A stretch of DNA of 64,000 bases, taken from contig JAZQZL010000023.1 of NCBI GenBank assembly GCA_045634005.1, positions 1-64,000 on the forward strand. The letters are read 5' to 3'. The position numbers and the translations under genes are program-made. Positions 22,237 to 30,472 of the stretch are shown here, piece by piece. The DNA is from Flemingiibacterium sp045634005 (GTDB lineage Bacteria; Bacillota; Clostridia; Oscillospirales; CAG-272). The notes below the pieces were generated by a model. It was not told where the DNA came from and ran no database searches. It saw nothing but the letters and a program-made list of their open reading frames with translations. The number at the start of each line of letters is the position of its first letter. Position 1 is the first letter of the stretch.

Positions 22237-23370
22237 ATGGAGAAAGAGAGAAAAACGATATGCTTTTTGCCTAACCGACTGATACTTGGCGGTATTGAAA
22301 AGGTTTTGGTCGATGCCCTGAATGTCTTACACGGCAAATATGATATAGACGTAATACTCTTTGCTGACGATACGGATCCGATGATCCTTGACGCCATACC
22401 GAGTGACGTAAGGGTTATATACAGACCGCTGCCAAAGAATAAAATCATACGGCAGATAGCTCGCATACCGTGCTTATCGTATTTGCTTTACGATAAAGCC
22501 ATTGGTAAAAAGAAATACGATTTTTTGGTAACCTTAAGACCGTCTGTATTTCTGACGGCGTTCTCAAAAAAAGCCAAGCACAAAATTTTCTGGCTACACG
22601 GTGACTTTAATAGCATCTATACCGAGAAAAAAACAGCGTTTGGAAGATTTCTCTCCAATATGTATCTGAGGCATGTTTACAAGCAGTACGGCATGATCTG
22701 GACTGTTTGCGATACAATCAAAGAAGATATGGAGAAGCGCCTGAAGCTAAAAAACATTCACACGCTGTCAAATCCCGCTAACTGTACGGAAATTTACAGA
22801 AAAGCGGAAGAAGACTGTGACCTTGCTTTTGATAAAAGCAAGACCAACATTGTTTTGATTGGCAGACTTTCGCGAGAAAAGGGCTTTTCGCGTGTAATAA
22901 AAATTATGGCGGATTCAGTTTTCAAAGAGCATCCGGATACACATCTATACATAATCGGTGACGGCAACATTGCCGCTTATCAGGGGCGTGTTGACAAATA
23001 CGGCTGCAGCGACAGGATCAGCTTTTTGGGACCGAAGGACAATCCGTTCCCGTATTTAAAGCAGGCGCAATTGCTTATGTGTCCGTCGTATCACGAAAGC
23101 TTCGGTTTGGCTATAATTGAGGCTATGCTGTTAAGGGTGCCGGTTATAACCACGGACACAGCAGGCGGAAGATTTTTGACACAAAGCAACACGTTGGCTT
23201 ACTGTGTCAAGAATGACGATTCGTCAATTAAAAAGGCGTTGGATGAATTTCTGGGCAACAAAGAAAATTATCCGTATTCGCTTGATGCGGCACAGAAGTG
23301 GGCGGAATGCTTTGACTTAAAGGTTTTCGAAAATAACATCAACGCTTTGATGTCGGGCTTTGAGGAATAA
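22237..23370 (+). CDS. Glycosyltransferase family 4
   Basis: The enzyme transfers a sugar from a nucleotide sugar with retention, most likely in surface polysaccharide synthesis. The 377-residue protein has a GT-B fold: an N-terminal half with LPNRLILGGIEKVLVDAL (acceptor side) and a C-terminal half with IVLIGRLSREKGFSRVI, YIIGDG and the signature PSYHESFGLAIIEAML holding the E-x7-E pair. ATG 22237 follows GAGGAG. It is markedly more AT-rich than its neighbours and lies between two 16-base direct repeats, so it looks like a recently acquired single-gene insertion. No other polysaccharide genes are near. Confidence 0.9.
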   Translation: MEKERKTICFLPNRLILGGIEKVLVDALNVLHGKYDIDVILFADDTDPMILDAIPSDVRVIYRPLPKNKIIRQIARIPCLSYLLYDKAIGKKKYDFLVTLRPSVFLTAFSKKAKHKIFWLHGDFNSIYTEKKTAFGRFLSNMYLRHVYKQYGMIWTVCDTIKEDMEKRLKLKNIHTLSNPANCTEIYRKAEEDCDLAFDKSKTNIVLIGRLSREKGFSRVIKIMADSVFKEHPDTHLYIIGDGNIAAYQGRVDKYGCSDRISFLGPKDNPFPYLKQAQLLMCPSYHESFGLAIIEAMLLRVPVITTDTAGGRFLTQSNTLAYCVKNDDSSIKKALDEFLGNKENYPYSLDAAQKWAECFDLKVFENNINALMSGFEE

Positions 23371-23406
23371 TGAATTGTTTCGCATTTCCAAGGGCTCAGA
23401 GTGACA

Positions 23407-23422
23407 CACGAAAGGTTAAATA
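23407..23422 (+). repeat. 16-base direct repeat, right copy
   Basis: CACGAAAGGTTAAATA is identical to 22171-22186. It lies 10 bases before the next gene start. Confidence 0.85.
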
Positions 23423-23432
23423 GGGTGAGGAT

Positions 23433-23759
23433 ATGGAAAAGGTACCTTTTCTTAAATGGCTCCCGTTTATCGCGGCGATGATAGTGCTGTTTTACCTTGT
23501 GCCGCCGATGCTTGCGGGAACGGGACTCGAGGATTTCGGGCTGAAGATAATTACGCCTGCATTCTGTCTGTGCGGCGGAATAATCTTCGGTAAAATAAAC
23601 GGTTGGGTGTGGTATTACTGTATCGTTGTTGCGGTTATATTCGCGCCGACGCTTGTGCTAAACTACGCGCAGAGCGATATACCGTACATATTCGAATACG
23701 GCGGACTTGCCTTAATGGGGAGCTTACTTGGTTACGCGTTTCATCGGGATAAATATTGA
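23433..23759 (+). CDS. Small membrane protein, 108 residues
   Basis: I do not recognise the family. The protein has about four hydrophobic segments (LPFIAAMIVLFYLVPPMLA, IITPAFCLCGGIIFG, WYYCIVVAVIFAPTLVL, GGLALMGSLLGYAF) and short charged ends, so it is an integral membrane protein. The start follows GGGTGAGG. Before the glycosyltransferase insertion it would have followed the thioesterase gene directly. A strong terminator closes it. Confidence 0.65.
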   Translation: MEKVPFLKWLPFIAAMIVLFYLVPPMLAGTGLEDFGLKIITPAFCLCGGIIFGKINGWVWYYCIVVAVIFAPTLVLNYAQSDIPYIFEYGGLALMGSLLGYAFHRDKY

Positions 23760-23762
23760 AGG

Positions 23763-23786
23763 GGGAGGCATTTGCCTCCCTTTTGT
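23763..23786 (+). terminator. Terminator after the small membrane protein
   Basis: GGGAGGC-ATTT-GCCTCCC followed by TTTTGTTTT. Confidence 0.85.
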
Positions 23787-23810
23787 TTTACCCGCACACC
23801 GCTCGTATAA

Positions 23811-24060
23811 CCTCGCGCGCTCTGCGCGCTCGGGGAAACGAAAAGGGGGAGGGAGTACCTCAGTCGCCGGTACTCCCTCCCCCTTTTGAACCCTCTCCTA
23901 CGTGGCTCAAATATATGTAAAAGGGAGCCTTATCACCTCGCCCCAGCTCGGAACTTCGTCTTGCCGTAAGCTTCGTACCACAGAGTGTTCGTTTAACGGC
24001 ACCGCCGCGCTACCGAAATGCGCGGCGGTGCATACCGACGCGCGCCACAACGCCTTTAGC
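23811..24060 (-). repeat. Mosaic palindromic repeat, copy C
   Basis: This is the inverted-orientation copy. The hairpin GGGAGGGAGTACC/GGTACTCCCTCCC comes first, then GAACCCTCTCCTACGTGGCTCAAA, the core CCACAGAGTGTTCGTTTAACGG, and a GCACCGCCGCG/CGCGGCGGTGC palindrome. The stretch holds no gene. It matches copy D in the core over about 100 bases. Confidence 0.8.
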
Positions 24061-24085
24061 CATCGAATCGCGCACCGTCGCGCAC

Positions 24086-24115
24086 AAAAAAAGCCGCACG
24101 CCAAACGACGTGCGG
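24086..24115 (-). terminator. Terminator of the YesL-like gene
   Basis: On the minus strand CCGCACGTCG-TTTGG-CGTGCGG is followed by seven T residues. Confidence 0.85.
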
Positions 24116-24122
24116 TTATCTG

Positions 24123-25094
24123 TCAGCCAAGATCCTGGAAAATCGGTTCCTCATACTCCTTTGGGGCTTCGTCCTTGTAATAAGGATCTATCATAATTTC
24201 CTTTATCTTCGGGAATGCCGCGTAGCAGGACATAAACGCGCAGTCCGCAAAGAGAAGCACAAACGGGATTATAATGCCTATCGGCAGAACGATCATCATA
24301 AGATAGTACGTGATGAATACCATAGCTGCGATGCCGAGTGTTGCCATGATGTTACGCTTGATACCGACGAGCGCGAAGATAAGCGCGTTTTTGAGTATCT
24401 TGAATATCGAAAGATCGAATGTGACCATAACGATATACATATAAAAGCGCATCCAGAACCAAAGAAGCGAGATGAGAAGTGCGGCGTAGAACATAAAGTT
24501 CATCATAGGCGATATGCCTGTGTTAAAGTAGAAGAAGATCACGTCCCACACGCAAAGGAAGGATATGAGCGCATCGAGTATGCCGAGTATCAGGCCCTGA
24601 CGCTTGTTGCGCTTGATCGCGTACCAGAAGTCCGACCACATAAATATCGGCTCGCCCTTTATCATATTTCGAAGAATGTACGTCGTTCCCGTGTTGACGT
24701 AGCCGAACGTGAACAGCGTGAGCGCGGACAGGCCGTAGAAGATATACGTAAGTGTCGTCGGGAAGCCGATTTCTGCCTGCGTGCCGTATATACCCTGAAG
24801 CACTGCGGTGACGGGGTTAGCACCGTGAGTGAGAACACCGTACACAGGTGCGAAAAGTGTGTGTGCAGGCGCAAAGGATTGCTCGTCAAGATTTCCGCTC
24901 AGCGCAAGCATTAAGAAAAATATAGGGAAGTTTCCAAGCACGATAAACATATTCACGCTTATAAGGCGCGTGAACTTGCTACCAAAATGCTTAAAGAAAT
25001 TTTTTAGGTTTTTCGGGCCATCGGGCTCTTTTTTAACGCCCTTGCCGTCCTTTGCGAGATTAAAAAGCTTAAACTCTTTTCCGAAGATCTTCAA
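24123..25094 (-). CDS. DUF624 (YesL-like) membrane protein
   Basis: The 323-residue protein has a basic N-terminal stretch, then FFKHFGSKFTRLISVNMFIVLGNFPIFFL and four to five further membrane helices, with the family block TFGYVNTGTTYILRNMIKGEPIFMWSDF. YesL-like proteins are found near carbohydrate genes, but their activity is unknown. The start is TTG 25094, preceded by AAAGGAAA; the next in-frame Met lies inside the first helix, so TTG is most likely. It has a Glu/Pro-rich tail. It stands downstream of the SpoIIM-like gene on the same strand. Confidence 0.75.
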   Translation of the reverse strand: MKIFGKEFKLFNLAKDGKGVKKEPDGPKNLKNFFKHFGSKFTRLISVNMFIVLGNFPIFFLMLALSGNLDEQSFAPAHTLFAPVYGVLTHGANPVTAVLQGIYGTQAEIGFPTTLTYIFYGLSALTLFTFGYVNTGTTYILRNMIKGEPIFMWSDFWYAIKRNKRQGLILGILDALISFLCVWDVIFFYFNTGISPMMNFMFYAALLISLLWFWMRFYMYIVMVTFDLSIFKILKNALIFALVGIKRNIMATLGIAAMVFITYYLMMIVLPIGIIIPFVLLFADCAFMSCYAAFPKIKEIMIDPYYKDEAPKEYEEPIFQDLG

Positions 25095-25121
25095 GACTTT
25101 AAATTTCCTTTCTTTTTGTGT

Positions 25122-25718
25122 CTATATGTATACGTGTATCAAAAACAGCATAAAAATTACGTCAAGGCTTGCGAGTGCGCATATTCGAAGAAACGTCAGC
25201 ACGTATCCCCGGGTGAGCGGACTTTTCAGGCGTACGCTCCCTGTTGGATAGTAGAAGAGTACCGCATCTGCCGCCAGAAGAGAGAGCAACATCGAAAGCG
25301 CAAATGCCGCGGCGAGATAAACGATAGCATCGAGCAGAAGTCCCGCCTTCGATGAAAATTGCAGCAGTGTCATCGCAAAGCCGAACAGCACACCGCGGTA
25401 GAGCAGGGAAAGACCTGCGACTATCGGCGAAAAAAGCGTAAATCCTGACACGAACACTATGATAAACAGCCACAGCTCGTGGAAAATACAGTCGAGCGCG
25501 ACGCGTACCACGTCAAGCGGTGTGTCGCACTTATAAAACAGCGCCAAAAAATACCGTTCGATCAGATTGTCGTAAAGCTCCGACTCGCCCATACCGAGTA
25601 TTCGGTACACGGCACAGCCGAGAAAAGCGCCGAATATAAACAGCGACGAAGCGGCAAGCAACACCGTTTTTTTATCAAGCCTGTCGTTTGCTTGTCCGCG
25701 CAGGATGTAGTTGTCCAT
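25122..25718 (-). CDS. SpoIIM-like membrane protein
   Basis: The 198-residue protein has five to six hydrophobic helices, including VLLAASSLFIFGAFLGCAVY, LWLFIIVFVSGFTLFSPIVAG and LLYRGVLFGFAMTLLQF. Order and size fit stage II sporulation protein M, a member of the engulfment peptidoglycan machinery of the mother cell. ATG 25718 has the same leader, GGTGAATTTTATG, as yunB. A sigma-E-like promoter lies upstream, as known for spoIIM in Bacillus. The family call is by layout and promoter, so moderate. Confidence 0.55.
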   Translation of the reverse strand: MDNYILRGQANDRLDKKTVLLAASSLFIFGAFLGCAVYRILGMGESELYDNLIERYFLALFYKCDTPLDVVRVALDCIFHELWLFIIVFVSGFTLFSPIVAGLSLLYRGVLFGFAMTLLQFSSKAGLLLDAIVYLAAAFALSMLLSLLAADAVLFYYPTGSVRLKSPLTRGYVLTFLRICALASLDVIFMLFLIHVYI

Positions 25719-25746
25719 AAAATTCACCGTCCATTGTTTTTGTTAC

Positions 25747-25776
25747 ATTCTATGCGGTGAACTATTTGGCTATGAC
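25747..25776 (-). promoter_or_regulatory. Sigma-E-like promoter of the SpoIIM-like gene
   Basis: On the minus strand GTCATAGC (25769-25776), 14 bases and CATAGAAT (25747-25754). It begins right after the proC stop codon. Confidence 0.6.
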
Positions 25777-26598
25777 TTATTTTGAAAGCTCGCGGGCCAT
25801 TTCTTCGGCGCGGAGCGTGCATGCACGCATCGCGCGGTCGATTATACCGTCGACATTCTCCTCGTAAAGCACGTTCATCGCGCGCTCGGTAGTGCCGTTC
25901 GGCGACGTTACGGCGCGGATAAGCTCTGCGGCGGATTTGTCGCTCGCGAGAAGCATTTCAGCCGAGCCGATGACGGTGCGGCAGACTACCTCGGTGAGCG
26001 TTTTTTCGTCAAGCTCGAGGCCCTGTGCCTTTGCGCTTTTAACTACGCAGTCAATGAAATAGTAGAAGTACGCAGGCGAGGATCCGTTTGCACAGATGAC
26101 GGTATTCATCTGCGCTTCGTCGATTACGACGGTCATTCCAGCCGCATCGAAGATAGAGCGAACGAGCGCAAAATCCTCATCGGAGACGAGCGCGTTTCTC
26201 GTCAGCGCGGAAACACCCTTGCCAACCTGAAGTGGCGTGTTGGGCATTACGCGAATGACCGCGCACTCACGTCCCAGCATCGCCGAAACGGTGTCCGTAG
26301 AGATACCTGCTGCGATAGTGATGAAGGTTTTTTTGCTTGTGTCTACGTCGCTGCCACCTATCTCGCCGAGCACCTCGGAAAAGTTCTGGGGCTTGACGGA
26401 GAGGAGTATAAGCTCGCTCGCATTTGCGGCGTCGGCAAGCGTTTTCGCGACGTTCACGCCGCGCTCTGCGAATGCAGCCGCCTTTTCGGGAAGCTTATCG
26501 TAAACGGTGACGAGCGAGGCATCTGTGCCCGAGGCGAGCATACCGCCGATAATAGCGGTCGCCATATTGCCCGTACCGATAAAGGTAATAGTTTTCAT
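25777..26598 (-). CDS. proC: Pyrroline-5-carboxylate reductase
   Basis: ProC makes the last step of proline synthesis with NAD(P)H. The 273-residue protein has the Rossmann motif TFIGTGNMATAIIGGML (3-19), LLSVKPQNF, the VIRVMPNTP motif that binds pyrroline carboxylate, and the C-terminal dimer domain with SSPAYFYYFID and VTSPNGTTERAM, which carries the conserved Gly-Gly/Thr-Thr loop. ATG 26598 is set by AAGGAG seven bases upstream; the frame to 26634 runs through that site. It is divergent from the GNAT gene. Confidence 0.95.
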   Translation of the reverse strand: MKTITFIGTGNMATAIIGGMLASGTDASLVTVYDKLPEKAAAFAERGVNVAKTLADAANASELILLSVKPQNFSEVLGEIGGSDVDTSKKTFITIAAGISTDTVSAMLGRECAVIRVMPNTPLQVGKGVSALTRNALVSDEDFALVRSIFDAAGMTVVIDEAQMNTVICANGSSPAYFYYFIDCVVKSAKAQGLELDEKTLTEVVCRTVIGSAEMLLASDKSAAELIRAVTSPNGTTERAMNVLYEENVDGIIDRAMRACTLRAEEMARELSK

Positions 26599-26639
26599 AA
26601 TGGTTCTCCTTGAGGGATATTGAGTAACAAACATAGTAT

Positions 26640-26668
26640 ATTATAACACATAAGCGGTAAAGAAGCAA
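26640..26668 (-). promoter_or_regulatory. proC promoter
   Basis: On the minus strand TTGCTT (26663-26668), a 17-base spacer and TATAAT (26640-26645). Confidence 0.75.
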
Positions 26669-26738
26669 TAAAAAACCAAAATAGTTTACAAAAACCCAAT
26701 AAATTGCTAAAAATCTCACAGATATTCGCATCCACCTC

Positions 26739-26767
26739 TTGAAAACGCGGGAAATCTGTAGTATAAT
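26739..26767 (+). promoter_or_regulatory. Promoter of the GNAT-aroK-pyrB unit
   Basis: TTGAAA (26739-26744), a 17-base spacer and TATAAT (26762-26767). Confidence 0.75.
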
Positions 26768-26810
26768 GTACTTTGAGAAATTGTGTAATGGCGGGGCAGG
26801 AGGCGAGAGC

Positions 26811-27389
26811 GTGCAAAAATCAAATGTTATAAGTATTTTCTCAAAAATTCCGACTCTCACGACTGCGCACCTCACGCTTCGCAAAATGAAGCCGTCCGAC
26901 GCCAGAGACATGTACGAGTACGCGCGCCTTGAGAGCGTGACGGAATATCTTCTGTGGTATCCGCACAAATGCGTCGAGCAGACTATGGATTATCTGCAGT
27001 ACGTTCAGGCAAGCTACCGTGCAGGCGATTTTTACGATTGGGCAGTCGTTGACAGTGAAACAAAAAAGATGATAGGTACGTGCGGCTTTACGCGCCTTGA
27101 TTTTACTCACAATTTAGCCGAGATAGGATACGTTTTGAACCCCGGATATTGGGGGCGAGGCATTGCGACCGAAGCGGTACGGCGCGTGATGGATTTCGCG
27201 TTTATGGAGCTTAACGTGCACCGTGTTGAGGCGAAGTATATCATTGGGAACGACGCTTCGCGCAGGGTTATGGAAAAATGCGGTATGACCTTCGAGGGAG
27301 TACAGCGCGCATCGATGTATATAAAGGGGCAGTATAGGGACATCGGCATATGCTCGATACTCTCTGACGAATATATTGCAAAAAGGTAA
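26811..27389 (+). CDS. GNAT N-acetyltransferase (RimJ/RimL type)
   Basis: The 192-residue protein belongs to the RimJ/RimL-like GNAT group, which acetylates protein N-termini or small amines with acetyl-CoA. It has LTTAHLTLRKMKPSDARDM at the N-terminus, GTCGFTRLD, AEIGYVLNPGYWGRGIATEAV with the acetyl-CoA loop, and NDASRRVMEKCGMTFEG. GTG 26811 is chosen because GGAGG lies 7 bases upstream; the longer frame covers the promoter. It is followed 5 bases later by aroK. The substrate is unknown. Confidence 0.9.
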   Translation: MQKSNVISIFSKIPTLTTAHLTLRKMKPSDARDMYEYARLESVTEYLLWYPHKCVEQTMDYLQYVQASYRAGDFYDWAVVDSETKKMIGTCGFTRLDFTHNLAEIGYVLNPGYWGRGIATEAVRRVMDFAFMELNVHRVEAKYIIGNDASRRVMEKCGMTFEGVQRASMYIKGQYRDIGICSILSDEYIAKR

Positions 27390-27394
27390 CGGCT

Positions 27395-27907
27395 ATGGTA
27401 AAACTCAGGAATAATGTGCTCTCGCTTATAGGTATGACGGGCTGTGGCAAATCGAGCGTTGGGCGCATACTCGCAAAAAAGCTCGGCGCAAGGCTTATAG
27501 ACCTTGATGACGAGATAGTAGCGCGGTACGGTGACATTAAGGCTATATTCGCCGAGCAGGGTGAGGAGGCCTTTCGCAAGATAGAGTGCGAGGTGCTGAA
27601 GGCGGTTATCGAAAACGGCAACGACGAGCTTATCATTCTCTCCTGCGGCGGCGGACTTCCGACCTATGAGCAGAGCAGATGGTTGCTTCGCGAGATGTCG
27701 ACGGTCGTATGGCTTCGCAGAAGCGCCGAGGGCGTTGCGAAGGACGAGAACGTGCTCGCGCGTCCGCCGATAAACGGCGATATCGAAAACTACAAGCGCC
27801 TTCTTGATAAGCGCTACCCGATCTACAAAAGTGCCGCTGACTACTCGTTCTACAATGCGTTTCCGCAGAGAACGGCGAAGGCGATAATTAAGAAAATGTT
27901 TGAATAA
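27395..27907 (+). CDS. aroK: Shikimate kinase
   Basis: AroK phosphorylates shikimate in the chorismate pathway. The 170-residue protein has the P-loop GMTGCGKSSVG (13-23), the shikimate-binding LIDLDDEIV and FRKIECEVL segments, ILSCGGGLP, and RPPINGD in the lid. All family landmarks are present. It lies between the GNAT gene and pyrB in one unit, with no other aromatic pathway gene near. Confidence 0.93.
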   Translation: MVKLRNNVLSLIGMTGCGKSSVGRILAKKLGARLIDLDDEIVARYGDIKAIFAEQGEEAFRKIECEVLKAVIENGNDELIILSCGGGLPTYEQSRWLLREMSTVVWLRRSAEGVAKDENVLARPPINGDIENYKRLLDKRYPIYKSAADYSFYNAFPQRTAKAIIKKMFE

Positions 27908-27925
27908 AATAAAGGAGAAGCAAAA

Positions 27926-28993
27926 ATGAAGATCAGAAACCTCATTGATTTTAACGATATGACTCTTGAGGAGTGGGAGGAGCTCCGAAAGCTCGCATTC
28001 CGTATTAAGAAATCCCCCGCAGAGTACCGCGACGTTTGCAAGGGACGCATTATGGCGACTCTTTTCTACGAACCGTCCACGCGTACACAGATGTCCTTCC
28101 AGACCGCGATGATGCGTCTTGGCGGCAAGGTCATCGGCTTCTCCGATCCGAGCTCGAGCTCGGTTTCCAAGGGTGAAACGCTCCGTGACACCGTAAAGGT
28201 AGTAAGCGGCTACGCTGACATCGTCGTTATCCGTCACCCCGTAGAGGGTGCGGCATACGCGTCGGGACTTTACTCGCACGTACCCGTTATCAACGCAGGC
28301 GACGGCGGTCATCTCCATCCGACGCAGACGCTTACTGACCTTATGACCATATCCGAGCTTAAGGGCAGAACGAGCGGACTTACCTTCGGCTTCTGCGGCG
28401 ACCTTCTCAACGGCAGAACCGTACACTCGCTTCTTCGCGCTCTTATGCGCTTTGAAAACAACAAGTTCGTACTCATCTCAACACCCGAGCTTCAGCTTCC
28501 CGACTACGTTATCGACGAGCTTGTTGCAAACGGCTGTGAGATCAAGAAGGTGTCGACGCTTGAGGAGTGCATCGGCGAGCTTGACGTACTCTATATGACC
28601 CGTATTCAGAAGGAGCGCTTCAAGTCGCCCGAGGAATACGCACGTCAGGCAGGCGTTTACCGCTTAACGAGCGACAAGATGCTGCTTGCGAAGGACGACC
28701 TAGCAGTGCTTCATCCGCTTCCCAAGGTTGACGAGATCGCGTTCGAGCTTGACGACGACCCGAGATGCGTATACTTCGAGCAGGCGGAGAACGGTATGTT
28801 CATTCGTATGGCGCTCGTTGCGCGCCTTATCGAGGCAGAGCGTACGGGCAGATGTCCCGCATATCCGCTTCCCGAACGCTCCGTGTGCAACAATCCCCGT
28901 TGCATTACCAATCACGAAAAGTACCTTCCTGTCCTTACCAAAGAGGTTGACGGCGAAACTCGCTGCTGTTACTGTGATGCGAAGGTGAAATAA
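27926..28993 (+). CDS. pyrB: Aspartate carbamoyltransferase with a PyrI-type zinc tail
   Basis: PyrB joins carbamoyl phosphate and aspartate, the first committed step of pyrimidine synthesis. The catalytic part (about 1-305) has the carbamoyl phosphate motif PSTRTQMSF (50-58), GDGGHLHPTQTLTD, and HPLPKVDEIAF. Unlike usual catalytic chains (about 305 residues) it runs to 355, ending in Cys321-x4-Cys326-x20-Cys347-x2-Cys350. This copies the zinc site of the regulatory chain PyrI, but the N-terminal nucleotide-binding domain of PyrI is absent. AAAGGAG sets the start. The zinc tail probably supports assembly rather than allosteric control; this is inferred. Confidence 0.93.
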   Translation: MKIRNLIDFNDMTLEEWEELRKLAFRIKKSPAEYRDVCKGRIMATLFYEPSTRTQMSFQTAMMRLGGKVIGFSDPSSSSVSKGETLRDTVKVVSGYADIVVIRHPVEGAAYASGLYSHVPVINAGDGGHLHPTQTLTDLMTISELKGRTSGLTFGFCGDLLNGRTVHSLLRALMRFENNKFVLISTPELQLPDYVIDELVANGCEIKKVSTLEECIGELDVLYMTRIQKERFKSPEEYARQAGVYRLTSDKMLLAKDDLAVLHPLPKVDEIAFELDDDPRCVYFEQAENGMFIRMALVARLIEAERTGRCPAYPLPERSVCNNPRCITNHEKYLPVLTKEVDGETRCCYCDAKVK

Positions 28994-28998
28994 TCGAT

Positions 28999-29036
28999 TG
29001 GCGCTCTCGGCAGAGGGCGCTAACTTTTTTCACGCG
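28999..29036 (+). terminator. Terminator after pyrB
   Basis: GGCGCTCT-CGGC-AGAGGGCGC followed by a TAAC and six T residues. Confidence 0.65.
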
Positions 29037-29175
29037 CTTTGCGCGTGGGGAAAACGTCCTCGCCGCGAGCGGCGCGCCCCCCAAAAAATTTTTAGTTTTT
29101 TTTCAAAAATCACGGAACAAAATCGCCGCGACTTTCGTCTATTAAAGTACAAAAGAGAAACAGTGGGGGACGCCT

Positions 29176-30450
29176 ATGAAATACAATCTTTTTACACTCT
29201 TGCTGTGCTGTACGCTTCTGTACGGCTGTGCCGATACAAACGAAAACAATACGTCGCTCCAAGTGCCCGATATAGCCGACACTGTCGATACGGCTGACAC
29301 GTCCGCGCAGTTTATTTTCAGTCGCACCTTCGGCGAGTACGACTATTATCTTCGTGAGGGCTATGGCGGCGAGGCGCGCATTATGCTCGACGATAATATC
29401 GTATTCGAAGGCAGCGGCACGTTTATCGAGGTATGTGGCTTTCCCGTATATACCGAAGACTATCATAACGGCGCTCACACGGTATTCAACCGAGATTTCA
29501 CCCCCATCGCCGACTCGCTCGTGACGTACGGCGAGATGCAAGACGGCAGTATCCTCGCACACCGCAGGGATAATGGGATAAACGAGCTTGTTCGCATAGA
29601 CTCTGATGGCTCACTGCATCAGCTTGGTGAATTTGCAAACGTATATACCGTTATCTGCGAGGGCGACTTCGCGCTCGTAAGTACGTGCGTGCAAAACGAG
29701 AGCCTCTCGTCCGTGCCGTACTGCACGCTGACGGTCGTTGACAAAAGCGGTGACACGCTCGCATATCTTGACAAGATAGAACAAGGCGTGCGCTTTATGG
29801 AAATAGGCGGCGATATGCAAGGCGGAATGTGGAAATTTACCTTTTCACTCCCGATAGGTGACGGGATAATTTACAATTACTATTGGAATCAAAGGGCGCT
29901 AACGCATCGCCTTGAAATAGAGTACCCGATGTCGGATGCTTCTGCACCGATACCGAGAAAGGACGACGATACAGACTATGTCGCTATAACCGAAACATAC
30001 TCGGGCGTTGACTGCCTGTTCCTTGACGGCGACAAATACAAATGCCGCCGCATCGTCCTTAGCGATAACGCAATTACCGAAAGCGTGTCCGACGTCGAAG
30101 AGTGGAGTGGAGGAGCCCTCGAGGGATATAAGGTTCTTGCCTCTGCGGCTCACGCAGACCACGCTTGTTGGGTGCTTGACGAAAACGGCACCGTCGTGTT
30201 TGAGGGCTGCGGCATTGTTTCAGAGTTTGGCGGCTTTCCCGTATTCTCTCCGTGTGATGTACAGCTTCCCGAAACCTTTTTAACGCACGATTTCAAGGTG
30301 CTGTGCGATGGCGTTATCCATTTCGAGATACAAGAAAACGGCGATATTATCGCACGTAAGGCTGATAGACTCGTTCGTATCGGCAAAGACGAAACCGTTG
30401 CCGATATGGGCGAATATGACGGCAGATTTGACCACGTAATATATTATTAA
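29176..30450 (+). CDS. Large lipoprotein with internal duplication (first of three)
   Basis: I do not recognise the family. The 424-residue protein has a lipoprotein signal (LLLCCTLLYGC, lipobox Cys at residue 18) and an Asp/Thr-rich linker, so it is anchored outside. Two stretches resemble each other: about 68-160 (NIVFEGSGTFIEVCGFPVYT ... ILAHRRDNGINELVRI) and about 335-424 (TVVFEGCGIVSEFGGFPVFS ... IIARKADRLVRIGKD). Such repeated strands suggest beta-propeller-like blades. The gene opens a run of three lipoprotein genes. The function is unknown; binding of surface polymer or of a protein partner is possible. Confidence 0.75.
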   Translation: MKYNLFTLLLCCTLLYGCADTNENNTSLQVPDIADTVDTADTSAQFIFSRTFGEYDYYLREGYGGEARIMLDDNIVFEGSGTFIEVCGFPVYTEDYHNGAHTVFNRDFTPIADSLVTYGEMQDGSILAHRRDNGINELVRIDSDGSLHQLGEFANVYTVICEGDFALVSTCVQNESLSSVPYCTLTVVDKSGDTLAYLDKIEQGVRFMEIGGDMQGGMWKFTFSLPIGDGIIYNYYWNQRALTHRLEIEYPMSDASAPIPRKDDDTDYVAITETYSGVDCLFLDGDKYKCRRIVLSDNAITESVSDVEEWSGGALEGYKVLASAAHADHACWVLDENGTVVFEGCGIVSEFGGFPVFSPCDVQLPETFLTHDFKVLCDGVIHFEIQENGDIIARKADRLVRIGKDETVADMGEYDGRFDHVIYY

Positions 30451-30472
30451 ATACAACAAGGAGGACGTATAA

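Noticed and set aside
27107..28426. Long minus-strand open frame of 439 codons opposite aroK and pyrB
   Set aside because: It is antisense to two well-identified enzymes and arises from codon bias; it has no ribosome site or domain.
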